Assembly: GCA_013399115.1 (NCBI GenBank)
Contig: VXAA01005613.1
Location: 362,476 to 426,475 of the forward strand
Direction of reading: 5' to 3'
Source: Anseranas semipalmata
Lineage: Eukaryota; Chordata; Aves; Anseriformes; Anseranatidae
Length of the DNA stretch: 64,000 bases
Position numbers and translations under genes: made by a program. Under the pieces are notes generated by a model, which saw nothing but the letters and a program-made list of their open reading frames with translations, was not told the origin of the DNA and made no database searches. The stretch's first letter is position 1, and every line of letters begins with the position of its first letter. Below are positions 23,691 to 36,558 of the stretch, one piece after another.

Positions 23691-26290
23691 AGGTGCTTCT
23701 GAACATGAAGGGAAAGTTTTATGATGAAAGCAAAGGACTTTCTGACAAGAGACCCGATTTCTCTTTCTAGCTCTAACACATATTTCCTTGGGGAAAGAAT
23801 TAGGGGAAGAATTGCAGAGAACAACTAGATGCTCATCTCCCTTTGAAAATTAACAAGGGACTAGATCCCATCCATGCCCTTCAAAATCTCTCTGAATATC
23901 TATGTTTTCTAGGGATGAAAAGTTTATGATTTTGCCTGTTCTTCTAAAAGGAAAGTTTCTGGCTTAAAATCTCCTTATAAAGAATGGCTGACATTAAATT
24001 TATATCCTTATGTTAAATAATAAAATAACATGGTTAATAGATATGAAGCAAATACAAAATTAAATGAAGGACTGTATTATACTATAGAAAAACATCTTTC
24101 TCATTGCTTTAAAGCACTCATTGCTTTAAAATCTTGCCAACCTCTGCCATACTAAAGGAACATTTCTTTTATCTTTGAGTTGTCTCTGCCTTTTGTCTCA
24201 ATAATCCCTTAAAGAACTAAAGCCTCAGTCCTATGACTGAACCTAGAGAAAGATTCCTGTTCTCAGAGCAGAGTGACTTCTGTGAATTATTGTCAGGATT
24301 TGATAAGAACAGTAAAGCATACCTAAGGATGGAGATGCCAAAATTCCTCTCATTCAGAAAGCTGAAACTCTCCCACAGAATTTTTTCCTTGAATTTTGCA
24401 TTAAGGAAAAAAAATAGATGAAACGTCTATGGTGTTTTGCAGGTGTTATGGGCTGTGGGATCACATATCAAGTGCATGTCATGTAAACTTTTACTTGCCT
24501 CATTTGCCTTACTCCTCTGAGTCTTAGCTTGCCAGGTAACTATTACAGAAGTAGTACTGTTATACATTACTCTGTAGTAAAGAGGAAATACAGAAGCAGA
24601 TTATATTGCTTTTGTAGTGATGCTTCCACATCTGAATGAGGGCTTAAAAGCCTTGTACCAATTCTCTGCAGCAGTATGGATTTCAGTCAATGATTGTTTT
24701 CAGAATTGGGGAAAGACTCCCAGATTCAATAACAATTTGTCACAGAAACCATATTTCTCTGCAGACTCACAAAGCTTTCAAATAATTCATTTGAACTTTG
24801 TTTATTGTAGTACTTTTATGGTACTTTTGTGGTGACATTCAAAGATACTTCACTTTTTTATTCGTGAACAGACCTTATTGTAAAACAGTCTTAGATGTAT
24901 TTCTGTTTCAGTTGTTTGCCAGCTACTAGAAAAACTTGATTTTCCAAAGGTATTGACAGATTCATTAATCTTCTGGAAAGCTGGAAGTTTGAATATCAGC
25001 TAGGTGGTGTCATCAGTTACAACAGGTACATCAGTTACAGGTTTGTTGTCTACAAACTGCCTATTGGAAATGATCCCTGGACTACTTTACCTACCAAAAT
25101 ATACCTTGGAATTGTCCAGGATGACTGTTTGCTGAAACAGTCCAAATTTAAGGCAGGGAGTATACTGACAGTTTATTAGTGTAAATTACCATAGGCTCAC
25201 ATCCAGTTCCTGATATGCTTGAATTTACTAGCAGACAGCCAGAGAACCCAAGCAAGCTCAGCACCAGGCTACATCCCTTAGAGATAATGGTCCATGGGTT
25301 TGTAGCCTGAGCTCAGCTCTCCTACACACATTGTAGGAGCCTTGAGTCATTTATGTCAAACTAAAGCCTTGCCTGCAGATGGAAATGATGCAGGTCATGG
25401 GGTCTGTTTGCTTGCTGTGTGCACTGTCTGTTTGCTTCTGTGCATTGTCATTTCTGATGTCATTTCAAGTGCATTGTCAATCCTGTTTCTCACCCGATAA
25501 GACAGGTGCTGCAGATCTTGTAGATATACTCTCAGTCAGGGACTGTACCTACTGTGTAGTTCTGCTTGCTCTTGGGCAAGCCTTCTGGGAAGACATCACT
25601 ACACTCTGAAACATGGAAGCTGAAGCTCAGAGAGAAATGAAATGGAAGCCCAAATGACATGAAATTGTTGATTATAAATTGACTATATAGTTTAGTTAAA
25701 TGAGGCTTCAGCTACTTGTATTTGACTACATTTCAAATGGATTGCCAACATTTCTACTTGATAAAACACTTGTTTATTTTAAGTTTTAAGGAATTACAAT
25801 ACTGTATGGGTTACCCTGATGTGGGTCACACCTAAAGAAAGTAATATTAGAAACTTTCCAGTGATAAACGTTAATATGTGAAAATGTTATTGCTAGTAAA
25901 ACTTTTCATCTGTTCAGTCATGCATAATATAACTATAATCACTCTTGTTCAAGTGAAATAACAGTTCTACTCTTGGAAGAAAAAGTTCTCCTTACTTTAT
26001 TGCTCAGAGAATTTTATGGTGCTTTTTATTATTAAATCCAGACCAATTTTACCTAAGGAGCATAACAGAAAAGCTGTAGGAAATACCATTAATCTTTTCA
26101 CACTTTTGTTGGTTTTCCCTAAGAGACTGAAATATTATAATCTAACAGAAGAAAAGCCAATTGTTGAGTCTTCATTTTTGTTTATCCAAATGGTAAGAAA
26201 TGCATGGTAAATCTATAAATCCAAAACAATAAAGTCACTGGAGACTGACAAATTATTTTTGTGAGGGCAAGTGACCGTATGTGTTAAAAA

Positions 26291-26309
26291 TGATGATGAT
26301 GATGATGAT
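26291..26309. repeat. (TGA)n microsatellite
   Basis: About six uninterrupted TGA units within a PTPRQ intron. Confidence 0.9.
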
Positions 26310-27121
26310 AAAGATTCTGAAATAACAAGGAGAGAAGATATTGTTGAGAAAAAAAATTTGATAGCCGTAAAAATGTTACTTAATGAAAATGGTGAAAACT
26401 TCGAGATTTACATTTGGAAGTATATATGCATCATATATATATATATGTAACGTATATTTTGAAAGATGGTCTTTTTTCAGAAGGAAACACAGGCTTGCTG
26501 AGTTCATCTTCTCATACAAGAAGATGGAGGCTGTTCACATGGAGGCTATTCTCAAAAGCGTGACAGGTATTTGTAAAGGAGAGAAAAACAAAACTAACAA
26601 AACAAAACCATGCACAACCTTTTTACTTTCTGCACTGAAACCTATGAAAGAAAAACATTTTAAAATTCCATAGCAGTATGACTGGGCCCTGAACATTTCA
26701 CAAAATAAACGTCAGCTGTGTTTTTGGGGTCATCATCAGGCAGGAAAATGAACTTATTTAAAGCAGTTAAATATACCTGTATATATGTAGAAACTATTCC
26801 TAAATAAACTGTTCTCAATTAAGCTACATATGCATCACTACACATGCAAAAACATAAATATTGTGGTGTTCTTGCAAAGATTGAAGTCTAAAGAAGATCA
26901 TCTTTTGCTGACACTTAGGTAAAAAATTCTGATCAGGTTGCAGTGTAGACTGCAGAATCCAAATCAGGTAATATTACTTTCTAAACAATCAACCTGGTAA
27001 TTGGGTATTGATTATCAAGGCCAGAGTCCTTCACGGCCTTGCCTGCTTAAAATGGACATGAAATGTGACACATGAAACGACTGAAGGTCTTGCGATGTTG
27101 TGACAACTGCTAGCAACATAC

Positions 27122-27203
27122 CGAAAATTCTTCCTGAAACTTTAGGTTGTTGTTTGTACAAAGCTCTTCGACATGTTGCAGGAAGGATTTCTTGCTTATT
27201 GGC
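27122..27203 (-). CDS. PTPRQ: PTPRQ exon 12 of window: start of the catalytic region
   Basis: This 82-nt exon (phase 2 in, phase 0 out) encodes residues 556-582. [19 protein letters not shown] followed by LKFQEEFS corresponds to the N-terminal helices of a receptor PTP domain: the L-x-x-H-V-E helix, then the F-x-x-E-F/Y motif. The acceptor is ACTTTCAG|GC and the donor TTTTCG|GTATGT. The frame continues straight into ELPKF in the next exon. Confidence 0.94.
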
Positions 27204-27871
27204 CTGAAAGTAATGACAGAAGAATTAGAGACCTAAAGGCGATTTCTTTATCATTCTTTTAATTCGTATTTAACTGCAGTTTTATTAATAACATTTTCCA
27301 GTTCAATAGCAATTCGTATTTACAGATAGAAAATTATAAATTTTTTACTGTCCACTTAATTGGTTTGTTTTCAGTCATTTAAAATAGAAGTGCTTTCTTC
27401 TTTTGTTTCCCCTCACCAAATTTTGCAGTTGCTAATGTTAACAGAACTGTTGGGTAGGATTGTTTTTTATAGGTAACAGCATTCCAAGGCAAGGTTTTGA
27501 CATTAATGGATGTTTGTAAAGTTACCATTGCATTCTAAAGTACATAATACTTCTTTGTCGCACCGAAAACATTTTATACATTGCAAGGTTTTAGACATAT
27601 AAAATATTGCAGTGACCTCATTCTCATAATGACATGGTTTTTAAACCCCAAGGAGTTTAAATATCCCTGTATTACTTCCCAAGCTAAAACACAGACATGC
27701 AGGCTTCACCCCAGAGAGAGAGAAAGCATTTCTCCAGTTACCATGCAATTAGTCATGCTTTTATGATTTATACACAGCTTGGAGTTGTTTTTTTTCTAAT
27801 AAACATAGAAGAGGGAACCACACATTGAGACTCACCAATGACCACAAAATAAAAATCTTTAATCTACTTAC
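27204..27871 (-). other. PTPRQ: PTPRQ intron (0.67 kb)
   Basis: Phase-2 intron between the 27-nt micro-exon and the catalytic-region exon. No repeat is recognised. Confidence 0.75.
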
Positions 27872-27898
27872 TTGATGGATTTTCTATAACTAAGTAAC
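27872..27898 (-). CDS. PTPRQ: PTPRQ exon 11 of window: 27-nt micro-exon
   Basis: This 27-nt exon (phase 2 in, phase 2 out) encodes LLSYRKSI (547-554) plus split codons on both sides, giving RLLSYRKSIK. The acceptor is CTGTTGCAG|GT and the donor CATCAA|GTAAGT. It links the juxtamembrane segment to the PISKKSF start of the catalytic region. RLLSYRKSIK-PISKK fits my recollection of mammalian PTPRQ, which supports it as constitutive. It is isolated in large introns (7.6 kb upstream, 0.67 kb downstream) and too short to be seen by simple ORF searches. Confidence 0.9.
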
Positions 27899-30800
27899 CT
27901 GCAACAGAGATTTTTGTTAAATGTAGCAAGCTGTGAGTTAACCAATATTGTGCATGTTAATAGGTTTTAGGTGAACTACTCAAGTAACTAAAGAACCAGG
28001 TTTATTTCTCTCATGGATTCAAATATGTCAGATAGCTTGGGTGATTGTCTTACTTATTTTTTATCTCATGTATTGGCAGGTATGGTAGTTACAGTTTCTA
28101 TCGTTCCCTTCAGATCACTTTACAATGTTCCAGGCTCATAAGGCCTGGGAAATCCATATCTCCAGCACACTACTTATAGACATTGACAGGCTTCATTTTA
28201 CATGATGTGCTCAATGTGATTCTTCTGAGGGCCATTTCGGAGAACAAAGATAGGATTCATCTGATTGAATACAGACACCTGTATCTGAGCTAGTCACTCT
28301 AGATTCCTTTTATAATCAATGAAGACAAATAGGTTTGATTTCATCTCATTTTAAGCAGGTATCTAAAATTAGTCACAGATGAATCATGCTATCAGTGTGC
28401 CTCTACAGAAGGAAACAGCTATGGCTGTTTGTTTGTTTGCTTTGTTTTTTAATTTAAAATTAGTACCTGTTTTCATGCTCATTTTTACATGTTCAGTTCT
28501 GTTTCTGGCGCATTAAAAATTAAAAACTGTGCAACACACTAAATCTTTGAACTGATCCCACAGCAGGTTTCATGTAGATGTTACATAAGCAAACATCCCC
28601 AGGGGCCTTTCAGATGGCCTTGAAACCTGGTCATCATCATCACCTCTGAACCCATTTTAAGAATGTCTCAGCATTATGGGTTTGGAAGACAAACGTCAGG
28701 CACTCAGATTCACAAAGATTGTCTAAAAGACTAAGCCAAAAAGTTTGAAGTAATATGACTTGCCCCTTCAAAAAAGCTCTAAGGATACCTTTTGTGTGTC
28801 GCTGTCTCCAAAAATCATACATGCTTAAAAACAAATCTTACAAAAACTATTCTCTCTATATATATACAAATATAAATGTCTACTTCTGGCAGAATTTTAG
28901 TAGAAAAGGCAACAATTTCCTTTAAAATACTTGATTTTATGAAGTTGTTCTTAAATATTTAAATTTTAAATTAGATAACAAAATTAGATTAATACAATTA
29001 TTGAACCATTTATTATTAAGCATCAAAAAAGTTAATTTCAAAGCTACTAAAGATGCCTTCGTGGTATATACTTCAGTATGACAGTGCTCTTCAAACAAAA
29101 CAAACTGGGTATGAAAGATTTGAGTCACTCTCACTGGAGTAAACAAGTGTAAGAATTCACAGAAAAAGGCTCAAACTCAAAATGCTTACTAGGACAACTG
29201 AAGGAGAGCTTTAAACTGAAAATAAGGAAGCAATAAGACAACAAAGCACGCAACTCTATTCAGAATTTTTAAACATCTGACTACTGCTTATTGTATCACT
29301 TACGTTGTTTGCATTGCAGGGCAGATGAAACTATCTTCTAGTAATATTGGCAACATTATAGGGCTACAGTTTTCAGAAGGGAAAGTATTCTTAACTGTGC
29401 CAATGTGTTGCACACATACACTTGCCTTTAAGTAGAAAGTAAATTTATTTTTTAGGCCTTTTTTCAGGACAAAATTCTAAGCAGTTCGTACAAAGAAAAA
29501 ATACTTCTTTTCCTTTGAACTCACCTATCTTTACCAGAGAACAACAGAATAAAAGTAAACTCCCAGCTGACATCCTAGAAATTTTTGGAATATTGTTAGC
29601 TTTCCTCCTCTCGAACTGATAGTAAATAGGGGCTTACTGCACCATAATTTGGTCAGTAGGGAATAAAAATTACATCAATGCTGCACATAAGCAACCTGAA
29701 CATACCATTTAGTGCTTCAGTGCTGAAGGTACATGGATCCAACAGGAAAGAACATAGAGACAAGCAGCACCATTAACAAGATCTTACTCAATAATTCACT
29801 TCTTTACTCTCACTCAAAGCAGAGAAGTAAAGTACCGAAAAAGCACAGAAAATGAACTAAACAGGGCTACATATGGTACTTCTGAGTTCATTTTTTTAAT
29901 ATTACTGACAGACAATTTTTAATAGGCATAATCATATATTATCTTTAGAAGCACCAAACAATTTTAAAGAAGGCACCTAAACTTTGACACTTTAACCTAT
30001 CTCTGGATATTGTAGAGAAGAACATGGTTGTTAGAACTACTGAACTCTCACACTTCTGTTGGTATCAAGTGCACATTGCAGTAGCTTGGCAGCTCAGAAA
30101 ATAAGACTGTGGCAAAGATGTTGGCTTTGCTGGATAAGAATCTTCAGAAGGAAAGAACTTTGTATCCTCACTACGGATTTATAAAAGACAGCTATGCTCA
30201 GCTTCAGCACCCTCAGGCTTCAAAAACTAGCATTTTTTCCCAAGTATCTTGAGAATGAAATATACAGTAATAATCTTATAGTATTTTGTCAACTAACCCA
30301 TCTACCTGTAATCTCATTCTCCACATTTCCTAGTCTTTTGTATAAAGCATAAGAATTTAGATATCACTAGATCTTGATGAGCACTATTTAAAATCAAACT
30401 ATGAAGTTGCAAATTTCCCTACTTCAGCTGGACAATTCCAGATTCCCAGTTGTCTGACTTTGAAACCGGGGAAGAAAAACATTCTCTAAGATAAAGAATG
30501 CTTTACTGCCTTAAATCTGATTTTCTTTTAAAACAGTGTATTGTTTCATGTGTGGGATTTTTTTGAAGTCTATCAAAAATCTGAATCCCACTCAGATTAC
30601 TTATGATAGAGCTAGAAAGAAGCCATTTATTTGTGTTGGCAGTGGTAACTGAAGACCATATTGTCACACAGACTCAGCTTTCTTTCTGGGTCAATCATCT
30701 GAAATCTACAGGGAATTAAAACTTTGTCCAAATGGAAAACAACAGAAATGAGTATGTAGGCAAAAGGCTTAACTCATAAGCACCACTGACACTTCCTAGG

Positions 30801-33299
30801 AACAAGGGAGGAACTAATTTTTAGCAAGTTAATTGAAAGCAATGTGGAGCTTAACCCTTCCTGAATATTAAAGGCCTCAGGAAAGAGAACACATGGTCAT
30901 TTCTTCTATTGTACCAGGACACAAAGAGTCATAAACCTTGTACTCCCGGGATACAAAGCTCAGGAAGCCTATGAGTGATAGCTGATTACTAAAGGGAAAC
31001 TTGCTGAAGGAAAAGGTAAGGCAGGAGCCATGCCTATCCTCACTCAAAGAAAGAAGAAACAGGATGGTCTGAAGAAAGTGTATGCAGAAGTGGTACTTTG
31101 AATATACACACCTATTGAGTGCAGAATATTCGGGAAAAGTGAGACGACAAGAATTTTATACACAATACTTTTCCAGAAAGAGTTCTAATTGCCTGGTATT
31201 TATTTGCAAGGGTTAAAGTGTCTGTTATTAAGAAATATTTCTTCTAAATCTGTGCCCATTTGCTTGACAATCTATCTCACATGGAATGAATCAAAAGTCT
31301 AAAAGTATCCACCATAAGGTGTAACTCCTCATGGAAAGATTTTAAGAAACAGGGACCTACATGGCTTTACCCCTGCTGCAGAAATCACTGTGAAAGTAGG
31401 GTGCCAGAGAAGTTCTCTCCCAGGTGAGTACCTTGAACTGGGAAGAGTTACTTGTCTCCGGCCAAACCTGGTGGGCCCTGAAAATTTATAGACAGAATGC
31501 ATTCACAGCAGATGAACTGGCAAACCCTATGGACAAGATACAAAAAGTAAGAGATGAGAGGATCTAGTATATAAATAAATATTCAGTGTGCTAAATGAAC
31601 CAATTTTTAATTCAGCCTAGACTGACAGACTATACATGTTTTAAAGAAGGGTTGGATTTTTTTTTCTGTTATTGCCTGCCTCATATCATCTCCACCATCA
31701 CGGAGACCAATGTATTTACCAAACATCCAAAGTCAACATTTCGGCTTCATAAAGTGGACCTGATTTTCCACTGAATTCGGTAGAACATAATTCCCTGAAT
31801 GCCCTCTGAAGCTACATCTCATTAATTAATTGTTTAACAAAGACTTGCAGAGAGATGGTGTATATTTAGCAGCCAGTATTTTCAGACACCAAAATTTTTC
31901 AAGTATTTTTTTCCTGATGACTACGATGTCACAATTATTACAGGGAATCATGATTTGCCATGAGTTTCCTGATTTGAAAAAAATGTTGACTCAAAAAAAC
32001 AAAGTTTCAAAACTGGCAAAATGGGATACTTGGCATATTTAAATTTGATTTTGATCCAGTCATATCCTTATAGAAAAGGAGAACCACCTTCTACTTCTTT
32101 TCATTTCTTATGTGTTATTAGCTGTATAAAGTTTCTGAGTGTATGAACTGAGATCGTAGGCCATGATGCACTAAATATGAGAGAATGTCTGAAGAGACAA
32201 TGTATGAGAGAAAGTCAAGAAGAATCTCATGGAACAGGCTAGAGTATCTTGATTTTGTGGATAAACTGTGTCAGCCGTAAGTCCACGACTTTACTGATTT
32301 ATAGTAGCTAACGATGTATAACAAACCAGTTGAGAAATGACAAAACACTTGGTTTCCAAAGCACCTCCTTCAAATGAGTACTGACAAGGATGATTAGTAG
32401 GTACATAAAAAGTCTATACTGCTCTTTTATCATGTAAGATTTCCACACAAACTCTCCATCACACTTTCAGGGTAGAAAATATACTTGGATAATTAAGACT
32501 TCAGCTGACTTACTACTATTAAAGAAATACAAACAGGCCAGCCTGGAAAAGAAGTCTGTCCATCTATGTTTTCCTTATAAGCTTACAAGACGCCATGAAT
32601 TGCAACTGGCATTCCACAACACAGCAAGCTTTTCAAACACAGATGAGATAGCTGCCTAAACACAGCCAATACATGTAGGTAGCTTATGCAGTTGTAGTAA
32701 TGCACACTCCCATTCCAAACGCATGGGAAATTTGTGAAGGTTACACCGCAGTCATCAACATGTAATACCATAATTTACCAGGCTGACATGGCACGGCTTT
32801 AACCACATATCATGAGAATGATAAGAACAACACATAAACTGAAACTGTGATCGACTTCTACGTAGTTATTCCCTGAATGCAACAGGTACAAAAGTTCTTT
32901 CAAGATGTACTGTGGAAGTCTAAAAACACATAGCAAAAATGGTTTAGATATCAAGTTTTGAAGTAAGCCATCTTGGTGCATACTGTTTGCTTCCATCAAC
33001 TTCTTGAATTAACTTATCACTACCAGGAAGGATTTATCTATACGAAAGACAGCCTAAGACAGATACCTAAAAACTCTCTTTTGGCCACTGACATTACCAG
33101 AGCAGAATCTTACACATACTGAAACATTGTTTAAAGCTTAAAAAAAGCCCTAATAAACTCAAAAGTTTTGAGCAGATCAAGGATATCCTGACCCCTCATT
33201 ATTATATATATGTAATCTAGTTGGGTCATACAGTATGTTTACTGACTTCTAGTTGAAAAGATGGCATGAGTACTGTCCTGAGGACAGCTCAGTTAATAC

Positions 33300-33381
33300 C
33301 TGCACTTCAATCTTCCGCAATTTGTCATAATGTTCAACAAAGGGCCTAGGCAGGGAGCCTGCTGTAGCTCCACTATAGCTA
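33300..33381 (-). CDS. PTPRQ: Candidate alternative exon (82 nt) that would truncate PTPRQ
   Basis: The acceptor is TTATTTTTCAAACAG|TAG and the donor GTGCAG|GTATTA. Entered from the phase-2 end of exon 10 or of the 24-nt candidate, the frame is open and reads SYSGATAGS, LPRPFVEHYDKLRKIEVQ. It leaves in phase 0, while the next constitutive exon needs phase 2. Joining to 27872-27898 gives Val-Thr-stop, and joining to 27122-27203 also runs out of frame. Inclusion would thus produce a membrane-anchored form lacking the phosphatase. It could instead be an intronic chance ORF or a poison exon. Confidence 0.35.
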
Positions 33382-34214
33382 CTGTTTGAAAAATAATAAC
33401 ACAAAATTTAACAGCGGCATCCTGTAGCTTACAAGAATGGCCTGGGAGCAGAGTCTTTGCTTTAGGCCATTAGTGGCATGGGGAAGGAGGAAAGAGGAAA
33501 ATAGAAATGGAAGGAAATATACTCCAAACCAAAATGTGAAACTGACTCATTAAAATAAAGGGTGATGTAATTAAAATGCTGAAGCACTGTGCAGTAAAGG
33601 CCTTGCTGTGCATAAATCACACAATGAAGTGCATTTAAGTAAAAATATTATAGTTTGCAATTACGCTGTAGAGTCTGAGATTGTACAAATCAAAATTGCA
33701 CATAATTAAGACAGAAAAGTGTCCCAATGGTACTACTCAAACTGACAAAGGATTTGAGCATGTAGATATACTGCTGCAATTGTAATGGCATAGTTACATA
33801 ACATCTGTAGTATAAGTGAGTAAAAAAGCAGTTGAAGAAAAAAAACTTCTCTTAAATACACACCTTCTAACTGTCAAAGGAAAGAAACAGCATGTTTTAT
33901 CTGTCATATCCACACTACATTTGTTTCAAGAATAGATGGTATACATCAGTACTATATTATTATAATTTGTAATTGCACGTAAAAATTGCCCTGAGTTATT
34001 TGAAAATTGTTGTGGAACTGTCGTACATTAACACCAGGGACTAAAAATAAACAGGATTTCATGATGACAAATACCACTGTTTGTCATTAGTATAGCTGGA
34101 AAGATTGATATTTCATATTGATTAACTATATCACTCAATATAGTACGGTAGCACAGAGATTAAGAGAACAGAATGGAAAACACACCATGTTGCTTCAATA
34201 ATACAAAAACTTAC

Positions 34215-34238
34215 TGGATGACAAATATCTCCTTGCGT
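34215..34238 (-). CDS. PTPRQ: Candidate alternative micro-exon (24 nt), PTPRQ juxtamembrane
   Basis: A 24-nt segment is flanked by good splice signals: ATTTTTCTTTAG upstream and CATCCA|GTAAGT downstream. Read from the phase-2 end of the 35500-35628 exon it gives R-RKEIFVI and ends phase 2. Inclusion before the 27872-27898 exon would therefore keep frame and add eight residues, with a split Gln codon. The insert is basic then hydrophobic and would lie just inside the membrane. I see this only from splice sites and phase; no transcript evidence is available, and short splice-like matches can arise by chance in a 7.6-kb intron. Confidence 0.45.
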
Positions 34239-35499
34239 CTAAAGAAAAATGAAGAGTATCTGGAAGTAAAACCCATCAACACTTTAGTATATAAACAAAA
34301 TTAGCACTATTCTTATTCAGCTAACAGTTTGGAAACAATGCCACTTTGAAGATCTGCCATGGTCATTTATACAAGTTACAGTTATCATAGTGCACTGACA
34401 ACGATTCTGTCTCCAGAGAATGTATTCCACTGTTATTAGCAGGTACAAACAATGCTATCTGAATGACATGTGCGCCACACAGAACACACCACATGTATTA
34501 TATCAATGATTTCAAGATGATTTCTAGTATGTTTTCTCATCTATTACAACCAGCCGTTCCTGTGTGCACTATTTTGAACAGGTTTGTACATGCAATCGGC
34601 TTACTCTGTACCACACACATAGATATGTACGCATTCAAACAAAACAGGTCAACAGCTACAACCTTTCATCTTCCAGCTATTCCTAGTCTGCAACAGTAGG
34701 ATGCCTGACTGCTAGGGCATGACTATTTTAGGCTTCTCATCTTTAAGGAGATTGCCTACCACAGTGTTTCATCTGTGACACAGCAGGAAAAATACAGGTA
34801 GGTAAAGAATGTTCACCAAACATTTCTAACTCAGTTGGATGCCATAGATTGTTGAGAATCATCATTATATTTTATTTAATTGGTGAATAATATCCATTTT
34901 TCTGGCCGTCAGAAAGAGCAATCTGTTTTCCTTCTGATACATACCCATGACAAGATTCTCTGTCGGACAGAAAATATGAATAGCCTGGACTTGCTACATA
35001 GCTAGTGTACTGACCTCCATAGAATCTCAGATGCTATGCAAAACTCTTTGTGAAAAAAAAAAAAAGAAAAAAAAATGCTTTTGAAATGTCAATTAAACAA
35101 TGACATATTTGTTATTGAATTAGCTAACCAGGACTTCTCTGGGGTTTGACTATTTCAAAACGTTTAGTTAGGTTTGCAATCTATGCAAAACACTGGGCAT
35201 CAAAAATACTGTATGTTTAAATTCTGTATGCTTAAAAATATGTAGCCCTTTTTTTGCCAACACAATTAAACAGTGATTTGCACTTAGATCTTTATCTTGC
35301 TGTAAAAAGAGCTGAAGATTAAGTGATTTTCTAAAAGCTAGTGAGAAGTGTCTTGAGGATGGAGGTCATTCTTTGAAAAAGGATCTCAGTGACCTGTGTA
35401 AATAAGAACACCACAAACACTTCCAAACAAGCAAAGGTCAGAAAGGGGTCATGGCTACAGCCCCTCTGGACTACTGTTTTGCCTAAGGAGTATGCTTAC

Positions 35500-35628
35500 C
35501 GTGTAAATCTCTCATCCTTCAGCTCCAGGTCTGCCACTGTAATCAACTGATCCAGTTTGAACTTTGTGTCAATAATTTCAGCATCTCGTGGGGAGTATGT
35601 GCCTCCCTCTTTTTGCTTTTGCCGAATT
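35500..35628 (-). CDS. PTPRQ: PTPRQ exon 10 of window: cytoplasmic juxtamembrane segment
   Basis: This 129-nt exon (phase 2 in, phase 2 out) encodes residues 504-545. It starts with the basic anchor IRQKQKEGG, then [12 protein letters not shown] and [18 protein letters not shown], a segment typical of PTPRQ between membrane and catalytic domain. The acceptor is CTGTTTAG|AA and the donor TTACACG|GTAAGC. The very long intron that follows (7.6 kb) holds two further candidate exons (34215-34238 and 33300-33381). Both have acceptors that accept this exon's phase-2 end. Confidence 0.94.
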
Positions 35629-36458
35629 CTAAACAGAAAATATTAGTGAAAAATAAATATGCAAACAATTTAAGGACACATATATATCACTACTTTGATT
35701 AGACAGGCTGAAACTTAAAAATGGCTACCAGAAATCCTTCCTCAGCCTTTATTCTGCTCTCACTTCCAATGGTGTAATATAGTCAAATCCAGCAGTTATA
35801 CTGTCTAAAACTCATGCGGAAAGAATCTAGCCTGCTTATTCTTCTACTTTTCCTACATAAATTCTTTGGCAATGCCTGAATGATGCAGCTGAGGAAGAAC
35901 AGAACTTGTGGTGGAATGAGCAAGCTAACATCATTTATGCAGTACCCAGCCTGCTTCTTTATATGGACATTTGTTCAAAATTCAAATTAGAGGTTGGTTT
36001 CTCTTTCACATGTAATGTTTTAAAGTATATAATTGTTAAATTTATTAGTAAGAAAGAAAACAGCATTTGGAATATTTACTTCATATCAACCTGTTTCCCC
36101 AAAGAGCTGCCAGTAAATAGGGTTAAGCATCATGCTAACTTTACCCAGCTGACACTCTGAGCTGTATCTTCATCTCGAGTCAATGGAGAAGTGACTCTAA
36201 AAGGGTAAAATAGACTTCTGCTCTGATTCACCCTCTGGAGCTTGTTTTCCTCCTTCATCTATGAAGATTAGCCCTACTAGACTAAAATTAGCCTCTGTGA
36301 GTCCCTCCCTAAGTTTCTACATAAAAGACAGAAAAAGAAAACACATCATTACCTTTTGAAATGACAGGTTAATTCCATTTATAAGACTGTTTCAGCTCTT
36401 CATTAAAACATTTTTGAGTATTTGCAAACATGGTATGGCAAGGATGTATAAATCTCAC
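35629..36458 (-). other. PTPRQ: PTPRQ intron (0.83 kb) after the transmembrane exon
   Basis: Unremarkable phase-2 intron. An 84-codon plus-strand ORF at 35906-36160 has no recognisable features. Confidence 0.75.
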
Positions 36459-36558
36459 CTTGCAAAAGCATAGACTGCAGCCACCAGAAGAACAACTGAA
36501 AGTATACACAAAGTAACTGCAAGGATAACTTCTACAGCTCTTCCTGACAGTCCTTCAG
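36459..36558 (-). CDS. PTPRQ: PTPRQ exon 9 of window: transmembrane helix
   Basis: This 100-nt exon (phase 1 in, phase 2 out) encodes residues 471-502. After the short linker EGLSGRAVE comes an uninterrupted hydrophobic stretch of about 23 residues (480-502, beginning VILAVTL and ending AVYAFA). It is followed directly by the basic stop-transfer sequence RIRQKQK from the next exon. This is the single membrane pass that separates the stalk from the cytoplasmic phosphatase. The acceptor is CTGTTGCAG|CT and the donor GCAAG|GTGAGA. Confidence 0.94.

Larger units (their letters stand above)
22243..27121 (-). other. PTPRQ: PTPRQ intron (4.9 kb)
   Basis: Contains an ancient CR1/L3-like relic (about 23450-23690), a (TGA)n microsatellite at 26291-26309 and a short (TA)n run near 26436-26448. 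ORFs here are short and motif-free. Confidence 0.7.
27899..35499 (-). other. PTPRQ: PTPRQ juxtamembrane intron (7.6 kb)
   Basis: The longest complete intron in the window. It contains the two candidate alternative exons at 33300-33381 and 34215-34238. An A-rich run lies near 35050-35074. No young CR1 copy is present across its whole length, unlike several of the other introns. Confidence 0.75.

Noticed and set aside
26436..26448. ATATATAT run as a possible promoter or origin element
   Set aside because: Ordinary intronic (TA)n low-complexity sequence with no supporting context.
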